From contig NC_057768.1 of NCBI RefSeq assembly GCF_010389155.1, positions 11,778,501 through 11,842,500 of the forward strand: a DNA stretch of 64,000 nucleotides. Direction: 5' to 3'. The notes under the pieces are model-generated. The model had not been told where the DNA came from and ran no database searches. It was given only the letters and a program-made list of their open reading frames with translations. Below are positions 23,130-34,894 of this stretch, one piece after another. This stretch comes from Erigeron canadensis. Lineage: Eukaryota; Streptophyta; Magnoliopsida; Asterales; Asteraceae. Every line of letters begins with the position of its first letter. Within the stretch, counting starts at the first letter, position 1. Both the position numbers and the translations under genes were made by a program.

Positions 23130-23646
23130 TAATGGCCAGGAACACGCAGAACCCTATGGGTTTGCGTGTTTCCATGTCAGCCTATTAAGCCTATAAGGGT
23201 TTGGCCTGTTTACATGTTTTCTAGAACTGCTTGTTCCCAAGAACTCTCAAATGACACTTAGGAATATTTGAGTTAATTTTCTTATTGCTGTAAACATAGA
23301 ACCAACATTAAATCAGATAATGTTCTTACTGTTGTAAACGCAAAACCAACATTAACTATGATTACCTTTAAGAGTATTTAAGTTAATGTTCTTATTGTTG
23401 TAAATGCAGAACCAACATTAACTTAATTACCCTTTATATGTATTGTTTACATCCATGTTAAGTACTTGCAAAACACAAATAATAAACCGACATATAAACA
23501 TATATATAAAGACCCCAATATGATCACAATATTTGCAAAGGTAATTTCATTGACAAACGGTAATATACAAGATAAATTACAAGACTTGAATATAAAATAC
23601 ATATCACATCTAGAATGCTTTTGTGACCGAGAAACATGCACCAACA
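23130..23646 (-). repeat. SIRE-like copia 3' LTR, truncated
   Basis: On the minus strand it begins TGTTGGTGCATGTTTC immediately after a polypurine tract and continues to about 23130, where the hAT pseudogene starts. It aligns with the LTR at 45649-47641 over almost its full length. The U5 end is missing. Confidence 0.7.
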
Positions 23647-23660
23647 AGTCTTCCCCTTGA
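23647..23660 (-). other. Polypurine tract of the SIRE-like element
   Basis: The minus strand reads TCAAGGGGAAGACT just before the LTR's TGTTGG. SIRE/Maximus-type elements use a CAAGGGGGAGA-like tract at this place. It orients the ORF upstream (right) as internal sequence. Confidence 0.65.
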
Positions 23661-23789
23661 CATGAGCATCTAGATGTGGTCTTCAAGTCTTCCTTTGTCT
23701 TCCTAAGTGTTGGCCAAAAACCCTGTCATCAGGAACATCAGTCTAGGGTACTGGTGCGGAAGCAATTGGATCATCTGTTGCTGGAGGGA

Positions 23790-24607
23790 TCACATTTTGA
23801 TTGTCCCAAGCTGGAGCCCCTGCTTCTGCATTTGGCTCATCCGGAGAGCCCCTGGTTTCACACGTCTAGGTATTTCATCAAAGAATCTTCGACTGTCCGC
23901 ATGGATATACTCAACTAAACAAAACTTCACCATCCTTTCAAAGACACCACGTATGCCTATAAGGAGGTTCGAGCTTCTTAGCTGATGCCTAAGTAATCTT
24001 TTCAAGTCCTTTCTTGATAGATTAATAAGCTGAAGTGGATCGTAGACTCTAAGCAATTCCTTGTGCCCGGTAGATTTTGTTGACATCATAATAGTTGCTT
24101 CACTGTAGTCATCTACTCTCCAATAATCCATGTCACCAAGCATGTTTTGCAGCCATTTCATCAGAGGAACCTTACAAACATTGATCTTGTTTCTAAATCT
24201 AACAATGATCTCTTCTCTGTTTGGCCCTTGAGTGATACGCTTCTTTCTCGGAGTTGGTTTGAACTTGAACTTTTTCGAGTCTGACTTTCCACTCTGCATG
24301 AGATGATTGTCATTCTTGATCCAGCTCTCAAACAACTTCGCACGCTTGTGATTACCACTCAGCCTAAGCCCTGCAATACCAAAGAAATTCACCTTGGGCA
24401 TTGAATTAAAAGATTCAAAGTTAGGCGGAAGGTACTAACTACCATCAAGTCTTTTCATCATGTAAAGCCTTTTTTCCTCATCAAAAGTCCAACTGAGGAA
24501 AAGTTCTTGTAGACGTGATGCACGGGGATCTTTGACAAACTCGAAATACCTATGAGGAAGAGTGGCATCCAATACCAAGTATGGATGATTCGGATCTGCA
24601 CGATGAA
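23790..24607 (-). pseudogene. ORF upstream of a SIRE-like 3' LTR (env-position ORF), broken
   Basis: The minus strand codes from about 24607 down to 23790 with one in-frame stop near 24438 between KRLDGS and LPPNFE. The product is basic in the middle (KFKFKPTPRKKRI) and has no RT, integrase or protease motif. It lies between broken upstream sequence and the polypurine tract, the place where SIRE-type copia elements carry an extra ORF, sometimes called env-like. No membrane segment or signal peptide is evident, so an envelope function is not supported. Family membership is unverified. Confidence 0.5.
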
Positions 24608-25067
24608 CATATGGTTGGGTGCATTTATGGATTTGTAGGACAAATCCATAACATGTTTGTTTAAGGTAAAGTATGTAAGTTTCTTTGATGTGAGTTGACA
24701 TACTTTATTCCCAACCTTTTGTTAAAACTATCCCAATCCCAGGTATAAATTTATTAACCGGGTAAAGGTAGTTTAAAGCCTGCAAAAAGACTTCCTCATA
24801 ATCAGTGAAAAAGTGTTGTAAATACTTTTTCACTGAGAGCCTTTAGATTTTCAGTCAGATAGAATCTTCTTAGAGTTCTGCTCCTCAGAAGTTTCCCTTC
24901 TTCAGTCTTCGACTTCAGAATGAATGTCTTCAGATGTGTTGATCTTGATCTGAGGTGAAGCTTCAGAGAACTAATTCCGAGGGACATCTCAGAATTTTTG
25001 TACAAGTATCTTCTCTGAACTTCAATATTTCTGAACAAATTATACTTAGTCGATTTTCGACTTAACA
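24608..25067 (-). repeat. 5' half of a copia LTR (family C)
   Basis: The minus strand starts TGTTAAGTCGAAAATCGAC and matches the first half of the complete LTR at 46471-47423. The similarity stops near 24608, where the SIRE-like ORF begins. This is a truncated relic. Confidence 0.7.
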
Positions 25068-25298
25068 TACCCAGTGATTAAATTACCCTGAGAGATGTGC
25101 CAACAAGTTGTCACTAAAGGATAAAAAGTCATTATGACCTGAAACTAAATAATAAACCAAGATCAACGGAGCATTGGAGAAACGAAGCAACGGAGCACGT
25201 TCCTTTTGTCTTCAAAGGTATGGTATCCCCTTTTATTTGATTTGTTAAGTCTAATGCGATATTTTAACAGATAAAACCTCCCATCAGACTGGGGGGCT
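25068..25298 (+). repeat. 3' internal remnant of a gypsy element with polypurine tract
   Basis: Non-coding sequence leading to a CTGGGGGGCT purine run (about 25289-25298) immediately before an LTR starting TGATGA. The left side is cut off by the family C LTR. Confidence 0.45.
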
Positions 25299-25781
25299 TG
25301 ATGATATACCCATACGGAGCTCTAGCTCCGTACCCGAAGCAGAAGCAGAATACGAAGTCATCTTCGTACACGTAAAGTGATTTAAACACATAACGGAGCT
25401 CGACCTCCGTTTAGCATAATCATTCCGGAGCTCTAAAGGAAATAATTACCTAGCTCCGAGGAGATATACAACAAAGAATGGACACAATCTATTCCGTAAT
25501 TAATCTATTAAATATATCGAAGCTCCGATATACTCGGACACGGCTTGGTAACAAGATTACCACAAAATCTCCTCAAGAAGGAAACAAGATATTCACAAAG
25601 CAGGAAGAGATTTACCCTAATTCTCTTACCCTCCTCTCCAAGTTATCTACCCTCTATATAAATAGAGGAGGAAGCCTCACGACAGAGATCATATTGATCC
25701 ACACAATTCGTATACATCGTACGAACTATACACTAAAACCCTAATCAAAACCCTAAGTCGAACAAATCGACTTAGTCATCA
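25299..25781 (+). repeat. Probable gypsy 3' LTR (483 bp)
   Basis: It begins TGATGATATACCC after a polypurine tract and ends CTTAGTCATCA, giving inverted ends TGATGA/TCATCA. A promoter-like CTATATAAATAGAGGAGG lies at about 25652. GGAGCTC-type inverted words repeat in its first 150 bp. The right border is inferred from the inverted end only. Confidence 0.5.
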
Positions 25782-25974
25782 AACCATTCGGCGTAAAGCG
25801 ATCTCTCCGACCCTCTGACTGTAAGGGAATCGTCGATAAACACCTACAACCCAACTCACACCTCCGGTTGAGCCACGATGCGATTATTTGATCAAATAGA
25901 AACCAAACGGACAAAAAGACCAGTGATAAGTCATAGCAATCACGATTGATACCCACACAACTACAACAATAGGA
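25782..25974. other. Short unassigned spacer
   Basis: Sequence between the gypsy LTR and the LINE-like fragment; no feature recognised. Confidence 0.4.
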
Positions 25975-26168
25975 GCGGATTTTTAAACCGTTCATCCCGC
26001 GATATATGAAGTTTCCTACACCAGCTAGAAGCCCATACAAACTATTGTGAAGCAATAGAATGAAAAAGGAAACTCGTTTGATTTTGGCCCGGGGCAAAAA
26101 GTTGGTCATTTCGATACTTCCATATAAACCAAGCCATGAAAAATAATATTGCTTCAATGCAAAGCTTC

Positions 26169-28306
26169 TGTAACATCCTGAATTTTATAATTAACGGTTG
26201 ATTTGAGTCATTAGGTCAACACTTCGTGTTCGTTAAGTCCCTAGGAGATTTAATGATTATATGTTATTAATGTGCTCTATGTGTGAGGCTTTAATGCCTT
26301 AATGATGTATATGTGAATGTGTTTAAGATGCTAAAGGTGTTTAAGATGTGTTTAAAGTGTTGGTAAGTGTTCCAATAGGTATTAAAAGAGTTTTAAGTAA
26401 CATTTAGACTTGTGAGAAAGTTCAAAGGCCTAAATGGTGAAGTTAGGAAAGTGCTTACAACAGGTTTTGACGTCAATTACGTGACCTAAGCCCCCATAAT
26501 CAGACTTCATAACCAAAGAACTCTCTCAATACCCTAGCTGCCTCCTTCACATCCTATTCAATTTCTTGGTGTTTTTGGTGGTGATTCCTCACAGATCACA
26601 AGCCTTTGATCCTTCCTACAGGTAAAACATGATTACTTGATCATTAGATGAGTCTTTCCATTAGGTTTTGTCCATCAATTCTGGCCATAAAGGTTGGGAT
26701 TGATTAATCTTGATGTTTTTGGGTAAAAGTGATATTTTCATGAATATAATCGTTAATCATTAGATAGCAACATCAAGTTTCAAAATCTAATGATTGAATT
26801 TTGCTATTTAGATGTAATAAAGTCAATTCTAGGTGGTTCATCGGCAACCCACTTGATGTATTGAGTTTTTGATCAAACGTTATTGATTTTGCGTCATTCA
26901 GGTGTTCTAACATGTGCATCATTGTTTCAATCGATTCAAGGATTAATTGATGATACCAAGTCATCAATTGTGTCCTACTTGATGTTAATTTAAAGGAAAT
27001 TGATGTTTATAAGGCCTGGGATATTATGGAAGTATTTTTAGGGTTTTATGGGGATATCCAACGAAAATACCTATACAGGTCGTAGCTACACATGTGCAGA
27101 TAGTAGTTCCATATGGGCAAGTCGTAGTTATGCATATGTAGATGGTAGTTTCATATGTGCAAGTCCTAGTTACTCATGCGCAGGTTGTAGTTGGACGTGT
27201 GCAGATCGGTTGCACTACCTCTAGTGTGACTTATTTTGCATATATGCATCTTTTAGCTGAAGTGTTGATCATTTAATGGTTATAGGTTGATCATTACATG
27301 GCTTGTTCGTCTAGTTCACTACACTTTGTAAGTTGTTATGACACGTGCACGTTTAAGGGTCAAACGTTAAGATAAAACTATGTGATGAATGTTTAGGTAA
27401 TGTGCACACCGAAACTAAATGAGATGTGAAATTGAGCTCGTAGTTTAGATGAAAGTGTTAAGCTTAACCCGTACTTGCCCTTCCCCGGCTAGTGCGTAGA
27501 TGTGGTTTCTTGGGTGTCTCCTTGCAACATGGTAAGATGTGATTGAGTAACTCTGGGAGGCCTAACCAGCCCTATTGTCTTGCAACCTGGCTTGCCATTC
27601 CTTAACGACATTAATGGACCGTAGTAAGGCTTATCTATCTAGTTGGGTGTGAGCTTCCCTATTAGGTCTTATGACCGCCTACACAGAAACTTACACCTAT
27701 ATAAGATGTGCGACTTATGTCACAACTACAAGATGTTAGATATTATGTGTGAGATGTAAAACATGACTAGGCACCTTTTAGGATGATCCATCCTATATGA
27801 AAGATGTTTGATGCAAGATGTGATATAATACATGTGATGACTTGTGATTTGCCTTAATGATTTAATACGACTTTTATAATGTTTAAATGGACAAATGCTT
27901 TATAAACTATGTATTATCTTACATAGCTAATTCATTAGTAACACTTGTTTCATGGAATGTGTTGCTCCCTCAGGTTTAGCAAGCTTGAGCTAGATGATGA
28001 ATAAAGTGCAAGGCATGGGTAGATTGCAAGATGGCTTTAGTTTACCCATAGTGGCTTCTCATATTAGACAATTGCTTTTTGTCTAGACATTAATGACTTT
28101 GTAATTACTTAGATGTTTGTTGTTTAATGTTGGGAAACCGGTGGATTTCTATTTGAACTTATTGTGATGACATTGCTAGTAACACCATTTAATAAATGAA
28201 CCAAACAGATCCTTTTGGTTCGATCTTTCAAAGTTACTTCCGCTATCTTTTAATGCCGTTAGGCGTAAATTTTTAGAAATCCATATTTTTAACGACGGGT
28301 GTTACA
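26169..28306. repeat. Solo LTR, Tekay/chromovirus-like (2138 bp), TSD GCTTC
   Basis: It begins TGTAACATCCTGAATTT and ends GACGGGTGTTACA, so the ends are inverted TGTAACA/TGTTACA. Perfect 5-bp duplications GCTTC flank it at 26164-26168 and 28307-28311. There is no internal retroelement sequence. Large LTRs with TGTAACACCC ends are typical of Tekay-class Ty3/gypsy elements. It interrupts the LINE fragment. Confidence 0.85.
27076..27212. repeat. Minisatellite inside the solo LTR
   Basis: About four degenerate copies of a unit of roughly 30 bp built from GTCGTAGTTA and CATATGTGCAGAT words. Confidence 0.6.
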
Positions 28307-28554
28307 GCTTCTTATTGGACTTCATATGCATATCATCAATAATCTCGAAAGCTTTAAGAAGATGCCATAATTTATTAGCATTACTATACACTAGAAAAAG
28401 ATGGTGTGTAGTTTCTATATTATAAGTCCCAACTCAAGAGATGATACTAACTGAAGACACCTCTATGTCAATGGTGAGATAACTTTGCAATACGTTTACT
28501 GTATCTGAACGTGACCAGTTGCAGTAAACAGTATACCAGGTAACTGGAGGTTTA

Positions 28555-29656
28555 TGTTAGAAATCCAAAAATAGTGATACAGTGTAATTTAAGTTATGGA
28601 CTTACTTGTTGTTAAGTCATGTGTTGATGATTTCTAAGGTTGAGGGGCTAATTGTGATAATTAGCATAGTTGATTTGTTTATGTTGGGTCCAGTTTAAGC
28701 TAAACTGGAGCTCTCCAGCGACATCTGGAGAGCATGGAGAATTGTCCGAAATATTAGAAGTCCAGTTGCATTGTACAGGTTTAGCAATTGATGACTTCCT
28801 CCAGTTAAGATCAGAAGACTAGAATTTGAAGACCTTCCAGTTGAGATCAAAGACAACAAATGGAAGATAGAGATTGGCAATGGCAGCGAAGCCCAGTTGA
28901 CAATCTACCAGATTAATCAACTGGAGAATCCTCCAGTGTAAATGCTCTTACAAAGCTTTACACTGATTACGAGGAGGACCTTTTTACTCTACATCCTTTT
29001 AACCGGACAATGATATTATCTTTGGATAAAGATGCAAAGATATAGAGTGGTTGAATAAAGTAACCTTTTGTCTTACTTTATTTAGCACACACAAAGGATT
29101 ATTTAAACAATACTTTTGTGTGCTGTCAACCATATTTGTACGTCGAAGTTGAGATCCCCATGCTCAATCTTCGACTATAAATAGAGGTCCTTGCACAAGC
29201 TTTTTTAATAACTTTGCAAATACATATATTCTGCAATATTGGTGAACTTGTGCAATATTCTCTCAATCGCAAAAAGGAACATTTAACAACTCTAAGTGTT
29301 TTGATTGTTTAGGAGAATTTCCAAGTTTAGATCAATTGTAATTCATGGGTTGTTAGGATATTTACATTCATGTATTATCTTGGTTCCGCAACAACCTTGT
29401 ATTTTATTTAAACAAGTAATAAATAAAATACACTTGAAAATTACATATTGTCTTACCAGTTTACATACTTGTCATTTATATTATTGCAATGTATTAATTT
29501 TCATATTCTGTCACCTTAATACATTAACTCCAGTTAACCTGGTACATGATCAATCTAAACTGGTCATATCCAGATTAATTGATCGTGTTGCAAAGTTCAC
29601 TCACCATCGACATAGAGGTGTCTTCAGCACCCATCTAGTAATAGTTGGGACTTACA
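28555..29656 (+). repeat. 5' LTR of the plus-strand copia element (1102 bp)
   Basis: It starts TGTTAGAAATCCAAAAATAG and ends GGGACTTACA, two bases before a perfect copia primer-binding site. A TATA-type CTATAAATAGAGG lies at about 29174. The first 100 bp match the LTR start at 41042 (minus). Parts of U5 (GTTCCGCAACAACCTTGTA) match the family C LTR. Confidence 0.8.
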
Positions 29657-29658
29657 AG

Positions 29659-29670
29659 TGGTATCAGAGC
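29659..29670 (+). other. Copia primer-binding site
   Basis: TGGTATCAGAGC, complementary to the 3' end of initiator tRNA-Met, the usual primer of plant copia elements. Confidence 0.9.
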
Positions 29671-29714
29671 AGGCAAGTTGAATTGTTTCAATTCTATAAC
29701 CTAGGTCTGCTTCG

Positions 29715-32700
29715 ATGGCTGCTGAAGGTGAGAATGGTTCTGGTCCAAATGAATCTAATCCTAATATTGCTACTCCTTTAAATACTAACCCTCCTCCTCC
29801 TCCTCCAACTCCTGGAGCTAACCACGTTCATGTACATTACTCCAATTCTCCTGTTCCCAAATTCGATGGGAATGGTGAGACATTTGGTACATGGAAGGCT
29901 AGAATGCTCTTGCATTTTGGTGGGATAGAGAGGTATATATTGAAAATCCTTAAGGATGGACCATATATACCCATGTCCAGTGGTGTTAGCCCTCTTCTCG
30001 ACCCCACTGGGAAAAGAGGCACCAGGGAAAAATCTGAGGAACATTGGTCAGATGAGGATCGCAGATTGGTTGATCTTGATACCAAACTAAAAAACATGAT
30101 TCTTTCTGCTATACCTAAGGAACTAATTCCTACCCTTGTACTATTTCCTAGTGCAAAATCTATGTGGGATGAATTAGTTCTCCAGTTTGAAGGAGGAAAT
30201 GACACCATTGTCACTAGAAAGGTTGCTCTCAACAAGAAGTATGAATCCCTCTTTGCTCTTCCCAATGAAAGTTTGACTGGTACTTATACCAGATTTACTG
30301 GCCTAATTAATCAACTTAGAGGCTTGGGAGTGGAGAAGGATAAGGATATTCTTCTTGAAAAATTCTGTGATGTTTTGCCATCCAAATGGGCACACATGGT
30401 TCTTGTCTTAAGACAAGGAAAGACCTTGCATAGCCATACTCTTGCTTCCCTTTATGGAGCCTTCAGATTCACTGAAGATAACGATGCTGCAAGATTACTG
30501 GCTGAGCAAGATGCTTTAAACCATGCTCAGAGTTCCAAGGCTGCCAACTTCTCTGGGCAACCTTGTGCTGCTTTAATGTCTACTGAGAATGTCCAGTCAC
30601 ATTCTATGAAGGAAATGTTAAACAACTTTTTGAACTCTGGCCTGACCACTAATCTCAGTGATGGTTGTGAGGAAACTGACGATGATGATCTGGTAGCCAT
30701 GATTGCTAAAACCTTTAATAGGTTTAAGCATAAATCTAATCGATTTAATGGGTCCAATAATGCTTCCAGTTCAATTTCTATGGATAAGGCTAATCTTACC
30801 TGCTACAAATGTGGTAAGAAAGGCCATTTCATGAAGGAGTGTAGATCTAGTCAGATGAACAACCAAACTGGTCCTATTGTCCCAAACTTTGTTAAAACTG
30901 ATGATTATAGGGCCAAATACAAGAAACTTAAGGCCCAGATTGCTCTCATGTCACTTGAACAACATAACGAGAAAGAAAAGAACAAGTGCATGATGGCTCA
31001 AACTGAAGGGAAATGGGAACTCTCTGATGATTCATCTGATGATGAAGAAGAGATTAGAGATGTGTGTTTCATGGCATTGGAGAGTCAACAACCAGTGGTG
31101 AAAGATGATGTTGTGTCTGGAAGATGGGTTGACATCATTTTAAAGAAGGTAAGGGATTATGATGTCGAAATTGATTCAAAATTGAAACTGGATATTGCTG
31201 AATCATTGAATGATGACTTGTTATTTGTTGAAACCATGAGAACTGACTGTGAAAGATACTTAGAAACAGTTTTGGTTGAATTTAACAACATGAAAAGTCA
31301 AATAAATGATTTGCAAAGTGTCCAGTTGGCTCTTAAAGAGTCAGATTTGAAAAACGAGGCATTGGAAAGAGACAACCAAAAACTGAAATTTGATCTTGAA
31401 AAGGAACATATGGTTATCAATTCTTGGGTACAAGCATCTGGTAAAAATTATGACGTTTTTTCTAAAACCATTGATGCTCAAAAAACTGCCTAGAAATCTG
31501 GTGATCTTCAGATGGCAGCTGTTTTACCTACAATTCACCAATTGCCAGAATCTGTTAGAGTTGAAACACCTTATGATTCCTCTGACACTGTCAAATCTGA
31601 ATCCATTAAGACCAACCCTGTTGAGGTCAAAACTGGAGCAAAGAAGGCTAAAGCTCCAGTTAAAAAGGAATCTGGTGACAATCCTTTACCTCATAAGTCA
31701 AATGAGTCCTCAACTCAAAAGACTAAAACCCCCACTGAGCCCAAGTCCATAGGCCAGAAGCTTGATAAAAAAAGCATTTTGTTAAAAATGGAGAATCAAC
31801 TTCAAAATTTGTCAAGGCAGATACAAAGTTGTACTGCCAGAATTAAAAATTTGGAAGGAGGAGCATCTTCTTCAGTTGAAAAACAAAATGTCAAAACTCC
31901 TCCTCAAAAACAAAAGATAAAACAATCTGCTCAAAAAGGAGCAAGCATCGAAAAGAAAAAGGAGGTCAATGTTCCACTAAAACCAATTGTTTTTACTCCA
32001 GAAACTGGAGAGAACCCTCCAGTTTCTTCATCCAGTTCAACACCCAGTCAAGCACCTGGGACTTCTCAGAAGAAGTCCAGTGGACCCATCAAGAAAAGAT
32101 GGGTTCACAAAAATAACTAATCCCTTACATGGGTGTGCAGGGCGATCGAAAGAAGAATATTTGGTATCTGGACAGCGCAGCTGGCCGGACTATGACCGGA
32201 TGTAAGTCCCTGCTAGAAGAGTTCACTGTCTGCAATGGACTAGCAGTGACATTTGGTAATGATGGAAGTGGGAAAACTGAAGGATATGGTGTTGTTGACA
32301 ATGGGCAGATCCAGTTCACTAAAGTTGCATTTGTCAATGGTTTGAAATATAACCTAATAAGTGTCAGTCAACTTTGTGATGATGGATATAGGGTACTGTT
32401 CGACATTGCTCAAGGCACTGTTTTTAACAAGGATTGGAAGGTAGTCATGATTGCACCTAGAAAAGGGAATGTGTACATCATGGACATGGAGCCTGCTCCA
32501 AAAGAGCATTGTTTCTATGTCAAGGCTGATGAGGACACCAACTGGCTGTGGCATAAACGGTTATCCCATCTTAACTTCAAAAATATCAACAAGTTATCAA
32601 CGAAGCAACTGGTTGATGGGATACCTTTGTTCTCCTTTAAAAAGGAGAAGCCATGTCTAGGGTGTGAAATGGGCAAAAAGAAAAGAGCCAGTTTCAAGAC

Positions 32701-34740
32701 CAGGCAGAATTTCAGTATCACTGAACCTCTTCACATGCTTCATATGGATCTTTTTGGTCCGGTGAATGTTCAAACTAAAGCTGGTAAAAGATACACTTTA
32801 GTTGTGGTCGATTAATACACCAGATTTTGTTGGGTGATATTTATCAGATCAAAGAGTGATGCACCTGGTGAAATTATCTCTCTCATCAAGCGGATTGAAC
32901 TCAAGTATACCAAGAAAGTGTGTCAGTTGCGAAGTGATAACGGTACAGAATTCATGAATAAAGAATTGGAGACATTTTGCACTGACACTGGCATTTCTCA
33001 AAACTTTTCGTCAGCTCGTTCTCCAGAACAAAATGGTGTGGTTGAAAGGAAGAATCGCACATTGATTGAAGCTGCCAGAAGTATGTTATTTGAATCTGGT
33101 CTTCCCACCTGTTTTTGGGCTGAAGCTGTGGCAACTGCATGTCACACCCAAAACCGGTCAGTTTATGTCAAGAGACACAGGAAGACTGCCTATGAAGTCC
33201 TCAGGAATCGTAAGCTAAATATTGGATATTTCCCTGTATTTGGTTGTCCAGTTTACATCTTAAACGATTCCAGTCAGTTGGGAAAATTTGATGCAAAAGC
33301 TGACGAAGGTGTCTTTGTGGGGTATTCAGATATTAGAAAAGCCTATAGAGTTTATAATTATAGACTCCAAAAGGTACATGAAACAATTCATGTCACATTC
33401 GATGAATCAAATGAAGCAATCAACAAAAGACCAACCCTTGATTTATCTTCAGTTGTCCCAGTTGATTTTGGTGTATCTGATCAGGTTCATCAATCAGTTA
33501 GTACACTAGAGAATGTTTCCAGACATCAAGTCTTGGAACCAGTTAAGGAAAAGCAGAACTTCAGTGACACCTCATTTTATCCTTCTATCAGTTTTAACCT
33601 ACCTGAAAAACTGGTAATTGGATCTGATGTACATGCCACAACAACATCAGAACCAGTTCAAGCTTCTCCAGTTCTTCAAGATATACCTTTGTTTGAAGAT
33701 AATCATGTTAACTCTTCAGTTGACACTGATGATGAAGTTGAAGTAGTTTGGACTGATCCTCCTCCAGTTGCTACATCTGTTGGAGATCGTCAGGTGTCTT
33801 GCACTGATGTTGTAATATACCAACCTAGTCAATACACTAAATGGACTGCTGCTCATCCCATTGAGCAGATTATTGGCAATCCAGAAAGTGGGGTTCAGAC
33901 TAAAAGAGCCACAAGTGATCAATGCTTGAACGTCACCTTCTTATCACTGATTGAACCGAAGAAGATTGACGAGGCTATGGCAGATCCAAGCTGGGTTGAA
34001 GCTATGCAAGAAGAACTCAACCAGTTCGAAAGGAACAACGTTTGGGAGCTTGTTCCTTGTCCTCCAGGGTTAAAGAGAGAACCTATTGGAACGAGGTGGG
34101 TCTACCGGAACAAAATGGATGAAGATGGCAACGTTATAAGAAACAAAGCAAGATTGGTTGCCAAGGGTTATTGTCAAGCTGAAGGTGTTGATTTCGATGA
34201 AACTTTTGCTTCAGTTGCAAGACTTGAAGCCATCAGAATTTTCTTGGCTTATGTTGCTCACTTGCAATTCAAGGTCTTCCAGATGGATGTAAAAAGTGCG
34301 TTCCTGAATGGCACATTGGAAGAAGAAGTGTATGTTACGCAGACTCCAGGCTTCATAAATGAAAAGCATCCACATTGGGTATATAGACTGAACAAAGCTT
34401 TGTATGGTCTTCGACAAGCCCCTAGAGCCTGGTATGATACTCTAACTAAACATCTTCTCAAAAATGGTTTTCAAAGAGGTGCAATAGATAATACCTTGTT
34501 CATCTTGAAAGAAAAAGGCAATATCTTGCTGGTACAAATTTATGTTGATGATATTATATTTGGGTCAACTGATGATGGAATGTGTAAAAGGTTTTCGAAA
34601 ATTATGTCTTAAGAATATGAGATGAGTTTAATGGGTGAATTAACATTTTTCTTAGGTTTACAAATTAAACAAACCATGGATGGCATTTTTATTAACCAAG
34701 AAAAATATGTCTGAGATTTGTTAAGAAAATACAAATTTGA
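29715..34740 (+). pseudogene. Large copia polyprotein, SIRE-like, truncated in RT
   Basis: Gag starts at 29715 (FDGNGETFGTWKARM at about residue 52, CCHC knuckle CYKCGKKGH at about residue 363, then a coiled-coil-rich extension). Protease is WYLDSAAGRTMTG (about 32163, DSA instead of DSG). Integrase has [29 protein letters not shown] and [12 protein letters not shown] reaches YVDDIIFGS (about 34540). Lesions: TAG at 31491, a frame change at about 32120, TAA at 32813, TAA at 34610, TGA near 34712, then loss of the rest of RT, RNase H and 3' LTR. The long gag and gene order suggest the SIRE lineage. Confidence 0.88.
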
Positions 34741-34894
34741 TTCAATCCCATAGTGACAACTTAATCTAAATTTGATTCAATGAGATGAGTGTAACTTTTC
34801 ATTATTACTAGTCATATGAATACAAAGATAGAATCTGTATGACCACATCATCTATGTTTACGGATTACAAACATAGTGACAACTTAATCTAAAG
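34741..34894. other. Filler between two inverted copia fragments
   Basis: About 150 bp joining the truncated plus-strand and minus-strand elements. CATAGTGACAACTTAATCTA occurs at about 34749 and again at about 34872; AAATTTGATTCAAT and GAGATGAGT words are also copied from the neighbouring copia sequence. This suits templated repair of a double-strand break. Confidence 0.6.

Larger units (their letters stand above)
25975..28500 (-). pseudogene. LINE zf-RVT-type fragment split by a solo LTR
   Basis: The minus strand reads ETTHHLFLVYSNANKLWHLL at about 28400 and, after removal of the LTR at 26169-28306, FFMAWFIWKYRNDQLF at about 26110. This resembles the zinc-finger segment at the C-terminus of plant LINE reverse transcriptases (HLFLxC...W...WxIWKxRN). 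An in-frame stop lies near 26052. Only this short fragment is recognisable; no endonuclease or RT core is present. Confidence 0.5.

Noticed and set aside
23790..24607. Calling this ORF a true envelope gene
   Set aside because: No signal peptide, transmembrane helix or fusion-type motif is visible; only its position fits.
29305..29781. 158-codon frame across the copia LTR and leader
   Set aside because: It runs through U5 and the primer-binding site and overlaps the gag start in another frame.
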